From positions 164,196 through 228,195 of the forward strand of contig JABYQS010000048.1 in the NCBI GenBank assembly GCA_022592435.1: DNA of 64,000 bases. Direction: 5' to 3'. This DNA comes from Cerioporus squamosus. Taxonomy: Eukaryota; Basidiomycota; Agaricomycetes; Polyporales; Polyporaceae. Positions within the stretch are counted from its first letter, which is position 1. Each line of letters opens with the position of its first letter. This document shows positions 1-14,267 of the stretch, piece by piece. The translations under genes were made by a program, and so were the position numbers. The notes beneath the pieces were generated by a model that was not told the DNA's origin, did not search any database, and worked only from the letters and a program-made list of their open reading frames with translations.

Positions 1-75
1 TATCGACGAGTCAATACCAGTCCATCGTTCTCGCCTCCCAACGGACAGCGAGGCAACCCCAGAGACTAACAGCGC

Positions 76-3532
<3,457 letters not shown>

Positions 3533-4081
3533 CCGTGAGTCTGGATGCTGCACACGAATGATGGAAGGGGTGAACGTACGGGAGCATGGACTGGTAGAAA
3601 GCCATCGTCGTCGACGCCGGTCGCTCCGCTGCGGTGGAGTGGGGATTAAAACGGGTGCTGCGGGCGACCGTCGGGGTCGACGACTTGAAAGGAGAGTTGG
3701 AAGAGTGGGGAGGCTTTTGCGCAACGAACTGGGACCCACGTTATGTTTCAGAATCTGTGCTTGGCATTCTTTGCAATCAATAACAATCCTGCACGAGGCA
3801 GCAAGAGCGCAAGCCGTGAAGTACTTTAGGAACGAGCTTGAACGAGCGCAGGTTCTCACAAGCTTCCGTCCCCGAGGTCACAGTGGCCGAGTTCGGCACA
3901 GGTCGGCAGCAGAGTCGGCACTTGCCGGCCAGGCCCCCCAGATGTTTAGCGCTGGTCGAGGTCGCGCGCTTGTCCGATTCTGTGCTTTCAGCTCTCGCCA
4001 TCGTGCTGCTCGTCCAGCTCGGTGTGCTTGTCACCGTGTACACTATCCCCGCTATCGCTCTGCTTGACCCTTACGCTGCTC
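3533..4081. promoter_or_regulatory. Divergent promoter region, GH47 / AP180
   Basis: 549 bp between two divergent start codons; it must hold both core promoters. No convincing TATA box or other named element was seen. Confidence 0.5.
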
Positions 4082-7046
4082 ATGACGAGCTTTGAGAAAA
4101 CCGTCAAGCTTGCCTGCAAGCCCAAGGCCGCCCCGCCCAAATCCAAGGTAAGCCAAACTGCCTTCCCATCCCACACACTGGGCACCGACGATCTCCTCGC
4201 GCAGTATCTCGACCCCATCATTGCCGCTACCTGGTCCGAGGATGGCGCAGTACACGACGTCTGCAAGGCATTGTCGCCGCGCTTTCGCGAACCAAATGTC
4301 ATTGTGAGTACACCATTTACCGGGGGCATTATTCTGCATGGCATCAAGTCGGTACACGCTCAGTACACTCCGGATAAAGACGAAGTGGGAACGTTCTATG
4401 CTAGGCTGTCTTGCGTGGACCCAGTGCAGTTGTTGCGCGAGAGCACTCTGCCCTTCGGGGACACTGCGAGTCCATGTAGCCAGGACGCTTCGTATTATTC
4501 GAATGGAACCCCCCGTCTCATTCGCATCTGTCTGGCTACTTGAAGGCAACCGTTCGGTGCGGTTCAATGAATCACTTTTCACACCAGACAAAGGGCGGCC
4601 ATAGTGGGCGCATAAGCATGTCTTGGGATAGAGGCGGCCGACAGGCAGTCCATAAGCCGGAGCAGAAACTCGCCATGCTGGTGGTATCTATGCTGTCATG
4701 CACATAGAGGGTTGTCCAGGCGAGCCGGGCCGCCCCTCTGTGCGGCTACTACAATCCGTTCAGACGAGCCGCTGGGCTCGTCGCGCGCCCCGTCTGCGTG
4801 TTGTCGCGGCACACCGGAGGAGCGCGGAGAAGAGGAGAAGTGGGGAGGGACGAGGCGAGCTGTTGGCTGTTCTCTGAAGCGTGTACCGCGGATACATGGC
4901 TTGATGCACCCGGGACGGTTCGTTCGGCTTGGCCCGACTCAAGCTCTCTACAGGTCGTCTTCAAGGCGCTCCTTGTCCTGCACACAATGATCCGGAATGG
5001 CGCGACCGACAACATTCTCCAATACCTATCTTCCTCCGACGTTCTGAAGCTCCGCAATGTCTCCACTGGAAACTGGGAAGGTACCGCATGTATTTGCCTT
5101 CCAAACACTTCGAAATCTCACCACCACGTACAGGCTACCAGGCCCCGCAGAACCTTCAGAACTACGCAAAGTATCTGGACACCCGGATACGCGCATACCG
5201 CGAACTCAAACACGATGCCATCCGTGTCCAGTCCGAGACCAACCGAGATATGCGCAACTCGGCGGCCATCGACGAAGACCTCGAACCGCCAAGTCGCAAG
5301 AAGGGCAAGCACGCGCCCCCGCCATCGTCATCAAGCGGGAATTTGCAGCGTAGCAAGACGATGGCAGGGCGGAAGCTGCGGGTGATGACGGTCGAGAAGG
5401 GTCTGTTGCGGGAGACGAAGATTGTGCAGAAGATGGTGGACTCCCTGGTTGAATGCCGAGTACGTGGTCCTGATTCTCAACAATCCACGATGGACCTCAA
5501 CATTCGCCAGTTCTACCTTGACGACTTAGAGGACGAACTGAACACCACGGCACTCCGGATGCTCGTCAAGGACCTCCTCATCCTCTTCCAGGCATGCAAC
5601 GAGGGCGTCATCAATGTCCTCGAGCACTACTTCGAGATGTCCAAGATCGACGCACAAGAAGCGCTTGCCATTTACAAGCACTTCTGCAAGCAAACGGAGA
5701 AGGTAGTGGAGTACCTCGGTGTGGCGAAGAAGCTCCAGAACCTCCTCAACGTTCCCATCCCTAACCTCCGACATGTGCGCTTCCCGCGTATCGTATGACA
5801 ATCTTTCGCTGACGATGTATACAGGCGCCCGTATCTCTCGCAAGTTCGCTGGAGGAGTACCTCAACGATCCCAACTTTGAGCAGAACAGAATAGAGTACA
5901 AGACTCAGAAGGAGGCTGCTGAGCGCAATGCCAAGTTGGGCATCAAGGCGTCGCCTAAACTGGCTGAGAAGCGTGCGCCCTCTTCTTTCAATCTCTGCAT
6001 TGATATCTGACAGTCCTCGTAGCGGCTTCAGCCTCGCCTAAGCCACCAGAGGCTAGCACGTCCACGTCAACGGACTCGGCGAAGACCCCGGGGCAGAAAG
6101 CCATGATCGACTTCTTCACGGCTATCGAAGAAGAGCAGCAGACCATGTTCAACCCACAAACGAACAGGTACGTATGGTAGTGCATTCGACGTACGGCTGC
6201 TCACCTCCTACCAGTCCGACGACCGCGTACTTCCAGCAACAGGCGGTGCACAATCCTTTCCAGCAACCCATGATGACCGGGGCAATGCTCGGTGCTCAAG
6301 CCTTTGGGCAGCCCCAGATGCAGGCACAACCCACCGGCTTCCTCATGCCGCAACAGACGGCGATGCCCATGGGCGCAACAAACCCGTTCGGCCTCCAGCA
6401 GCCGGCCTTCCAGCCGTTCTTGGCGCCTCAGCAGACGGGTTTCCTGCAGCCACAGACGACGGGTGCGAACCCGTTCCGACAGAGCACGCTCTTCCCTCAA
6501 GCGACAGGCATGCCTTTCGGTGGGCAGAATATGGGCGCGCCTACACAGCAACAACCGCCACAGAGCACCAACCCTTTCCCTATGCAGAGCCAGTCGCCGC
6601 CGCAGAACCCCATGCAGAGCACAAGCCCGTTCCAATCCGCGCAGAACACGACGCCATTCCAGTCGTCACCGTTCGGTCAACAACCACAGCAGGCGCCTGC
6701 ACCAACAGGACAACCGTCGTTCCCCTTCTCGAGTTCCATGACAGGCATGCCGTCAGCGCCGTCGTCAACCATCGCACAGCCGTTCGCGCAGCCCGCCGGC
6801 TCGGCGTCGACATCGTCTTCTGCCGCACCTCCGCGCTCAGCGACTGCTCCGCTCACTGGGCCTGGCACGTCGGGTTCTCCGCCGCCAGCGCAGCAAGTGA
6901 AGACGCACCAGACAGGCTCGAGAAATCCATTCGGGCAGCCTGTTACGCCAGCGCCGCCAGTACCCAAGGTGCCGACGCTCATGGAGCTCGCAATGGGCTT
7001 TGGGAACCAGAACAGCGGGAGCCCTGCAGGACAGCAGCAGCAACCA

Positions 7047-7093
<47 letters not shown>

Positions 7094-7984
7094 CATGCAG
7101 ACGGGCGCGTTCGGCAGCTTTGGTTCCGGCTTTGGGTCACAAGCCAACGGCGCTTCGAGTTCAAACGGAAACTCGAACACGAGCGGCACGAATGGTTCGA
7201 TCATGGCGAGTGTGGCGTCGTCCTTCTCATTTGACTCCTCGAAACCTAGCGGGAGCCAGAACTCGTCGTTCTCCTCACCGCTCACCTCGCAGCCCACGTC
7301 GAGCACGACCTCGGGCTCGACATTTTCCGACTCCCTATTCTCTTCGCTGTCTTCCCAGCCCACGGGGGCTACGTCTTCCGCGGGCGGCCCGTCGATCTCC
7401 ATTTCCTCCGCCGGCACCGGCACCGCGCCACTGCAGAGGCAAACGACGGGTTTCAGCGGTCTGAAGGCGTTCAAGCCATCTTCCTCGTTCGGCGCCGCTC
7501 TGCTCGAGTCGCTTCCACCCATCCCCTCCGCCCCGTCTACGCCCGCCACCTCACCCCCAGCGTCCAACTCTGGTTCAACACTGGGGTCGCAGCCGACAGG
7601 CTTCCCGGGGCTGGGCACGCAGCCAACAGGGCTGGGATCGTCCTTCTCGTCGTCTATGTCGTCGTCCTCGCTCGGTGTCGGGCTCCGACCGCAGGCTACT
7701 GGAATGCTCGGAGGCGCCAACCCGTTCCGCGCGTCGATGTTCTCTACGACGCCCTCAAGTAGTTCCGGCCCTGCTGGGGCGGGAGGACTGGGCGGTTTTG
7801 GCTCGATGAACTCCACGTCTTCGCAGCCGACGGGAGGTGCCTTTGGCTCGTCGCCGTTCGGTGCCCTTGGAGGCTTGGGCGCTCAGCAGACCGGCGCGCC
7901 GTCTGCGTTTGGGACGGGGTCGTTCGGCCTCAGTTCGGGCTTCAGTGGCATGAACGGCCTCAACGACCCGTCGAAACAGCAACA

Positions 7985-8015
<31 letters not shown>

Positions 8016-8027
8016 TCGCTGATCTAG
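4082..8027 (+). CDS. AP180/CALM-family clathrin assembly protein (ANTH domain)
   Basis: Endocytic adaptor binding PI(4,5)P2 and clathrin at the plasma membrane, orthologous in architecture to yeast YAP1801/YAP1802. Eight exons close: 4082-4147, 4205-4303, 4954-5080, 5134-5459, 5511-5774, 5825-5972, 6023-6167 and 6215-8027 (2988 nt, 995 residues). The ANTH domain fills about residues 1-300, with MTSFEKTVKLACKPK at the start, then YLDPIIAATW, VLHTMIRNGAT, KFYLDDLEDEL-like FYLDDLEDEL and VEYLGVAKKLQNLL. The tail is Pro/Gln/Ser/Gly-rich with six NPF motifs (EH-domain ligands), nine LxxQxTG motifs (Prk1/Ark1 kinase consensus) and two polyGln runs. The start at 4082 matches the family N-terminus; an in-frame upstream Met at 4022 is less likely. 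Intron 2 (4304-4953) is 650 nt against 50-57 nt elsewhere. The 51-nt intron 5460-5510 lacks stops, so unspliced reading continues through it. Confidence 0.95.
7035..7090 (+). repeat. CAG repeat encoding polyglutamine in the AP180 tail
   Basis: A nearly pure CAG run in frame with the AP180 coding sequence, preceded by a few CAG/CAA codons. A second CAG/CAA run lies at 7978-8014 immediately before the last codons. Such tracts are length-unstable and commonly polymorphic. Confidence 0.9.
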
Positions 8028-9036
8028 GCTCAACGTTGCCGACGCCTGTCCCCTGTCTCCTCGTGGGGGCTGTTGCTTGCTCGCAGTCCCTCTCCGTTTG
8101 GCGTTTGGTGACTTGGTGATGATGCTGTGTACACAATACTTTGACGACCGCGACCGTCTCGGCGGTCTGCCCCATGCACCCACTCCTTTCAGCGCTTCAT
8201 TCCTTTCTCGCTTTCTGCTCTTTCCGCTTTCCGCACACGACATACACACACACTCGCTTGTGAGCGTCCTGCTTTCGACTTTTCCATCGACACGGACAGT
8301 ACTAGTACTACTACTTGACACGGGGGTTCTCGAGGTTCTAGGTTGGGGAACGGAGACGCGAACGGGTTGCGGGTCCAGATCTTCAGAGTCGGGGGTTGGT
8401 ATTCGGGTTGGGGGATCGCATTTGGTGGTTGGTCCAGTGGGAGATGTGGTTCGGCGGCACCCTCTGGTGCCAACTTCTTGTTACGATACGATACGACAGT
8501 ACACTTTGGTCTCGCGCAGAGAGGATACCCGGCGTAATTGTATAGTTTGCCCTTTTCCTCCTTGGGATCCCATGGTGTGTCCCCGCGATCGTATGCTGGG
8601 GTAGGTCGGCTCGCGCATCGCTCTCTCTCTATCTCTCGCGCGCGCGATGAGGAATGGCTTGAGCTTCCAACAACGGACCACATCGAGCCATAGAGGCGCT
8701 ACACAAGGCACTATTGCGAGCAGAACGGGTATACACGGGTGACGGTATCTCAGTACAAGCAGAGTAAGGCGAGGGAAGAGGAGAAGAGGCTCTACAAGTC
8801 GAGTGAAGATATTCAGTCTATCAAACGTACGGTAACACGGACACTAGGAAGAGAATGTATCGAGAATGTATCGACAACACCAAATTGGTCATGTACTTGA
8901 AGGGCGTGGCTCTTGTCAGACTGAGGCTTGCGGACCTCGCACAATACCAAGGGTACGTCGGATCGGCCCACTGAAAGGCCTGATCGAGAGTGGATCGAGG
9001 AGTCGTCGCCGTGTATTGTTTCCATGGGAATGCGAC
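8028..9036. other. Intergenic, AP180 3' flank to P0
   Basis: About 1 kb without a supported gene. It holds pyrimidine-rich stretches (8160-8290) and a short CT/CG simple repeat (8622-8648). It must contain the convergent 3' ends of AP180 and P0. Confidence 0.6.
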
Positions 9037-10768
9037 TTAAGAGTGTTCCTGTTCTTGGGAGTCGGGAGGAAGAATGACTGGCCACTTATCATGCGAAGCT
9101 CGATGGTGCCTCCTGGGCTTGCGTGTCGTACGGGAGGGTCCCGGGCCGTCAGCAGGAATGTCGGGTGCGTGCCATCCTTGAGGCTGAACAGGCCGTGACC
9201 GCGGGACCGATTCCAACGTAGTAATACCATCTGCTTGCGCATCTTCAAGCTTGATCACTCGTAGTGGTTCTATCGACGTTGATTTACTATGCCGCGAGCC
9301 TGCATCGACTGTATGTGATGGTCCAGGCTGCATAGCCGGGTTTGTACGTCCGTATGCTCCAGCATAATCGCGTGGTGAGGTACTGGCGAGCAGCATGGGC
9401 TGCGTATACCCAATAGTAGGTGCGAATTGGTGCCAGCTACTGGCGATGGGCGGCACAAACCATGTTGCCTGTCCTCTCGGCATTGCTGGGTACATATAGG
9501 CAGCCGGTGCCGAAAAGTACGGCAACACCGAGTGCGCAGCAAACCCTCCATAGGCGTGCGTGTATGGCGTCGGGGCGGATGGGTTATAACCCTGAGGCAG
9601 ATCGAGCAGTGGCTGCGCTGGATGGGCAAGCGTCCTTGCAGTCTCAGCTGCAGGATGCGTAGGCCCGGAACTGCTAACGTTATACATATGGTACGCGCGT
9701 GGGATGGTCACGGCTGGTACGACGCCCCCGGGCCAGTGATGTTGGGTGGATGGCGGTTCTACGTGCAGCCCGGAGGCAGAGGCGTCGGCAGAAAGATGTG
9801 GTTGATAACCAGGCGGAGGAGTCCATGGGGCTCGATGGACGGGTGTCTCTTGAGACTTGTCGTTGCCGAGGGCTTCGGAGGGAGTCTGGCTGTTGAGGGC
9901 CGGGCCCACCGGTAAAGAGCAGAGTTCCTTGATATCCCCGTCCCACTCGAATCCAAAGTCAATCTCCCGGTCGATCTCGTCTGCACTGGCCATGAGTAGG
10001 ACATCCTCGACAGTGGTGTCTGTGTTGTCGTAGTCCGTGCCAAGGCTGTGCATGAGGGCTTGGAGTGGAAAGCTCATGGCGGGCTGCCCGGGCGGCAGTA
10101 GGACCGGGGGAGTGCCTGAGGCGGGGTGGTCAGGACCTTCATACGGAAAGTGGTCCACGAGGTCGACTGAGGCGGGACAGTGGGACCCCTCAGACGGCGT
10201 ATTGTCCGGGAGAGCGACTGTGGCGGGGCCGTCAGGCTCGGAGGGAGTGCGGTCAGGATCATTGCTGTCGTGCACCTAAAGATCCTATCATCATCTGGGA
10301 CTGGTGGAGAAATGTGCTGACAAACGCGCGCGCACCTCAGTATCCCTGGAAGAAGACGATGTACTTGAAGACCTGTCCTTGCGGCGCTTCTTGCGACGAG
10401 TCTCGGGAGCGGTGGCGGGTACCGTGCCTGCTGGCGAGGGCGAGCGAGACCTCTTCAGTGGGAGCGGTGCGGTAGGAGTTATAATCCAATGTAGCTGTGG
10501 GCTGACAGAGAACATAGGACGACCTCCTCGTAACTGTGGGGAGGAGGGAGGAGTGGACACAGGAGATGCACGGACGGTAGCGGCCTCGCGTCCCTTCGGA
10601 ATATATCAGCAAGCACGTTGAGTCACGATATATTGCAGAGGCATACTGCAGCATCTTCCTCCGCCGTGGACGCTTTCCGCGGAGCCATGAGTGTTTGTGA
10701 CGAACGAGTGCGGCGGAGGGTGGCGAGATGGGATGTGGCGAGAAAGTGACAACAGCCTTCCGTCCCAT
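9037..10768 (-). CDS. Hypothetical low-complexity protein P0, nuclear-type composition
   Basis: No domain recognised. The last exon (10275-9037, 412 codons plus stop) is Pro/Ser/Tyr/His-rich. It is joined in phase by a 60-nt intron (10276-10335, GTGCGC...TAG) to an upstream exon with a strongly basic cluster (ETRRKKRRKDR) resembling a nuclear localisation signal. The likely first exon begins at Met 10768 (MGRKAVVTF) and carries LRGKRPRRRKM; the join between these two upstream parts is unresolved. An acidic/hydrophobic stretch in the last exon (EDVLLMASADEIDREIDF) resembles an activation domain. The layout (short basic 5' exons, phase-0 introns, long Pro/Ser tail) recurs in P1, P2 and P3, so a family is inferred; sequence identity between them is low by eye. 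A regulator role is possible but unproven. Confidence 0.5.
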
Positions 10769-12143
10769 GGCGCGCCTTATATCCATATACCATAAGTCCT
10801 GCTGCGGAGAAGATATTCCAATGCGGAAAGTGGGACCTCTCCGTATCGCAATCAGGGCGATGCGGTGCTCTCGTTGTGGAGGTAACATGCGCATACAGTC
10901 GTATTGTGGGCGGTGCGCCCTGCGATGACCACCAAGTTCATGGAACGCATCTTGAAGTGCATTTGATACGAAAGGACCGCGAGAGTACGGACAGTTGCTT
11001 GTTCCGGTGGATGTCGGACGCTGTGTGACGATGGAGAGTACCGTGACGCACTGGAACGTACCACAAGCAACAGGGGTGTCCTGTCCAATTCTTCATGAAC
11101 AATATTGCCCTGAGTAAGGGCATGTAGGTACAACAGAACCAATGGTCCTGGTGAAACATAGCTTAAGCTGGATGGAGTACTCGGGGGATAGAGCTCGCGG
11201 TAAAAAGTGAGGCGTGCGACGCCCGGTGGCCGCGCTCTGTGGCGGCCTGGGCGTCTGAGTTCCCATACTCGGACAAACCCGACTCCGACCCTCTCCGACT
11301 GAGGCACTGCGCTCTGCGTGCGGAGTGCACTGCTTCGACTTGCCATGCTTTTGTCATCCTTCACTCTAGTACTACTGTTCGCAGCAACTGTAACTTCGCA
11401 AACCACGTACCAGCCCTTTATCCGGAATATGGTTCCCTGGCCACGCCTTCGATCCCTCCGATTGTCGACAAACGAAGTCACGGCCGGTCCTTGGGATGAC
11501 GGGGCCGCCCCTCGATCGCGTCATGCGCGATAAAGTCGCTACGGGAGTTGTGCGGTGTCTTTGGGAATTGATGGCTGTCTGTCTGGTCGGACGAAAGTCG
11601 GATGTACCGGGATGCGACGGCACCTGCCAGTGCAGCAGAAACTAACTCCTTGTTGCAGCGAACCTCCACTGTGATGACTTGTACTACGGCTTCCGATTAA
11701 GGCGTAAGTACTCCGCTCCTGAGCGTTCACAGTTGCAAAGGAATGGCTGCGGGTCACTGAGGCTCCTCGTACTACACATTCCCGGAAGTCCCAGCGAAGT
11801 ATGCTCAGACAAGAGAGCACCCGGGCCTATTTCTCACGCACTGTCCTCGAACCTTCTGATACTCGTATGTAGCAGACCTCTCCAATACATGAGCGGGCCG
11901 GGACGAGTCTGGATACCTCAACTTCAAGCGAAGGTACCCATGTCAGCACTGCCCGGGCTCGTCGTGAGAAGAACGCAAGTCAGGTGTTATAACGGTTCTT
12001 TCTATCAGGTATTCCAGACTATTATCAGGAACAGCAGGACCTGACCGTTCCTTGTAGCTGTGTCTTCCCTTCCACTGCATCGTGGTTCCACTCTGTCAAA
12101 CGTGCGAAGCACAGTCTATGCCCTAGGACGCCGATAGCAAGGA
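10769..12143. other. Intergenic region with weak coding signals
   Basis: Spans the 5' flank of P0 and the 5' flank of the DUF4419 gene. Open frames exist on both strands (for example minus 10852-11481) but none has a recognisable motif, codon pattern or plausible splice chain. One short secreted-type ORF is listed separately. Confidence 0.45.
11345..11533 (+). CDS. Possible small secreted protein
   Basis: A 62-codon ORF starts with a textbook signal peptide (MLLSSFTLVLLFAATVTSQ), followed by about 43 residues ending in RSRHAR. No cysteine pattern or family is recognised. An in-frame Met lies nine codons upstream. A 209-codon open frame overlaps it on the opposite strand, so this could be chance. 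It might instead be the first exon of a spliced gene. Confidence 0.2.
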   Translation: MLLSSFTLVLLFAATVTSQTTYQPFIRNMVPWPRLRSLRLSTNEVTAGPWDDGAAPRSRHAR

Positions 12144-12149
12144 TATAAA
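12144..12149 (+). promoter_or_regulatory. TATA box of the DUF4419 gene
   Basis: TATAAA lies 51 nt upstream of the DUF4419 start codon and is followed by a C-rich stretch, in line with a fungal core promoter with a short 5' leader. Confidence 0.5.
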
Positions 12150-12200
12150 CCCCACACGCCTCGTCCAAATCCCCAACGTCCTCCCCACCTACTTATCGAC

Positions 12201-13856
12201 ATGCCGGTGACTTTCGATGTCGCCCACCAGGTTCCCATGGCCTATCGGCTCGGGCAGCAGCCCCTCAGCCACAACGCCGTCTTGAGAGCGGCATGCGAGG
12301 GTCAGGCATCACAATGTCGCGACATGCTGCAGTCCTCCATCAACCGCGATAACATCACAAATCTCGTGCCAAAGAGCAACGGCTTCGTGCACGCCGTGCT
12401 GGAGGCCTACGGATCCCATCATCATCTACGGATACGGTGTGTCCACCGTCGTATTGCTGACGTGCCAGGCTGATTGATGGGGTATTGCCATTGGCAGGCC
12501 GGACGACGTGTGATTGGCTATCCTTACCCAGCTGAGCTTCTAGTATGCGCCGGAATTCTCTAAACGTGACCATCGTTCGCTGACCAAACCGGTCTGCAGT
12601 GTGAACGCACATGCTGAAGAACTTCGCTCTTACTTCGTCGCGCACGAAGGGAAGAAGAGGCTCCAGGTGACGACGTCCGGGGACCGCTATTCAGTCGACT
12701 ATGCTGGCATCTCCCGGCAATTTGCATCTCTGATCCACCAAAACGTACGCTCCTTGTCGTCCCCGTATTGAAGCCACCCATCTCACTTGTTACCAAGGTC
12801 GTGGACAGCACGCTCGTCGAATGGATTCTCCCGGACTTTACCACCACCACCTGGCACGACCGTACGATCGGTTCCATGGTCATGATGTCTACTCTGAAAG
12901 CGTACGACTCTCCTACGCCTGTCGTACTCTCCAATGTCGCACTCACCCTAGTCTCTCGGCGCAGATACTTCGAGTTTTTCATCTCCATCGAGTGTGGAAT
13001 CCCGACCGTGACGCTCGAAGGCGAGAAAGCCGACTGGGAGGAAATACACCGACGCCTCTACCGCCTCTACGAGCTCGGCGACGAGCCATCCATATGGGCC
13101 GACATGCTGCGCCCCATCCTCCGCCGCTTCGTCGACGCCTTTGACGGCAAGCCCGACGTCCAGTTCTGGGAGCACGTCGTGCACCATACATCCGTCTCCT
13201 GCGGGGTGCCCGCCGTGGACGGCTGGATCACCGCGTTCTGCCTGTGGTCGCACGAAGGTAAGTGGCGGCCTTGGGACGGACCGCCGACCGTCGTGCCAAA
13301 GCAGCCCCCGGTTCCGCCTCCGGTCGTGCGTCCGCAGTGGAAGGAGCCCGCCGATGCTGCGTCTGGCAAGGGCCGCTCGCTGGCGCGGGCGGGCAAACGG
13401 CTCTCGGCGGCTTTGCCTGCGCTGTTCCGCAAGAGCGCGGCACGCAAGTCGTCGTCCAAGAAAGACTCGGGCGGGGGGGAAGGATCGGTAGGCACCGCCG
13501 CCGCGGAAGCCTCGCGCACCCCAGAACAAACACAGGAGGAGCCAGGGCGCAGCTTGGTCGAGCGTGGTGAGTGCCCATTCTGCGGTACTGGAAGCGACAC
13601 CTTCCGCTCACGGGCGGGCGATCTAGGTCGACATGGAGGGCTCGAGGTCGATGGCGTCGCGTACTACGCCATCCCCACCGGCTCAATCCCCGCTGGCTAT
13701 AGCGAGGTCGACGTCACCGTGGACGACAATGGCGACCTATTGGAGTGCAAGATGGTCGCAGGCCATGTGGCTGTTGCAGTGTCTTCGAAAATGCCGGGTG
13801 GGCAGCTGGATACGTTGAGCCCGTCCGCGCACTGGTTCATGTTCCAGAAGATGTGA
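12201..13856 (+). pseudogene. DUF4419 family gene with an in-frame TGA
   Basis: Six exons close in phase: 12201-12436, 12498-12542, 12600-12744, 12798-12901, 12965-13566 and 13627-13856 (1362 nt, 453 codons). DUF4419 signatures are clear: GFVHAVLEAY, RPDDV-LAILTQLSFYVN, FVAHEGKK, EWILPDFTTTT, CGIPTVTLEGEKADW, GWITAFCLW and AGYSEVDVTVDDNG. Function of the family is unknown. Codon 84 (12511-12513) is TGA where the family has Trp in DDVW, a one-base TGG to TGA change, so translation would stop after 83 residues. Everything downstream remains open and conserved, and all splice sites look normal, so the lesion is recent or a sequencing error. The Lys/Ala/Ser-rich insert at about 13340-13560 is lineage-specific. 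If the TGA proves wrong this is an intact gene. A TATA box precedes it. Confidence 0.85.
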
Positions 13857-14189
13857 TGAGCAGACAACATAAGCAGCTGTGTGTATACGAGTCTCCCTCT
13901 AGCGTGTATGATAGATCAGCAATGTCCGGGAACCGCCCTAGGCCTATATTCGCGAGAGGATGGAATTCAAGTTAGCGGTCTTACCTGTTCGAACTGGCCA
14001 GATGTAACTTGAAAGCGAAGCGAACTATTAGTATGATGGCCATGAAACTGGGCACATGTGACATGGCCCGTCGTGAATGACGCGCACGGTGAGTCGAAGA
14101 AAAGATTGTCAATGTCTACGCTCCCGTTGCTTCACTAGTTCACTTGTGAGCCTCTGAGGCAACAAAAAACTCGCTCATCACATTCGTCT

Positions 14190-14267
14190 AGGCACTGCCA
14201 GGAATCGAACCTGGGTTATGAGAACACTCTTCAGAATCTCAAGTGATAACCGCTACACTACAGCGCC
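14190..14267 (-). tRNA. tRNA-Gln (anticodon CTG) with a very short intron
   Basis: Read on the minus strand: acceptor stem GGCGCTG pairs with CAGTGCC, including one G-U. The D arm is GTG...CAC, the anticodon stem TGAGA/TCTCA, and the T arm CCAGG-TTCGATT-CCTGG. Position 26 and the stem length place CTG at 34-36. The anticodon loop is 13 nt instead of 7, implying a 6-nt intron after position 37. The discriminator is T. CCA is not encoded. Confidence 0.9.

Noticed and set aside
6677..7816. 379-codon antisense ORF
   Set aside because: Mirror image of the Gln/Ser/Pro-rich AP180 tail; its composition is explained by codon bias of the sense gene.
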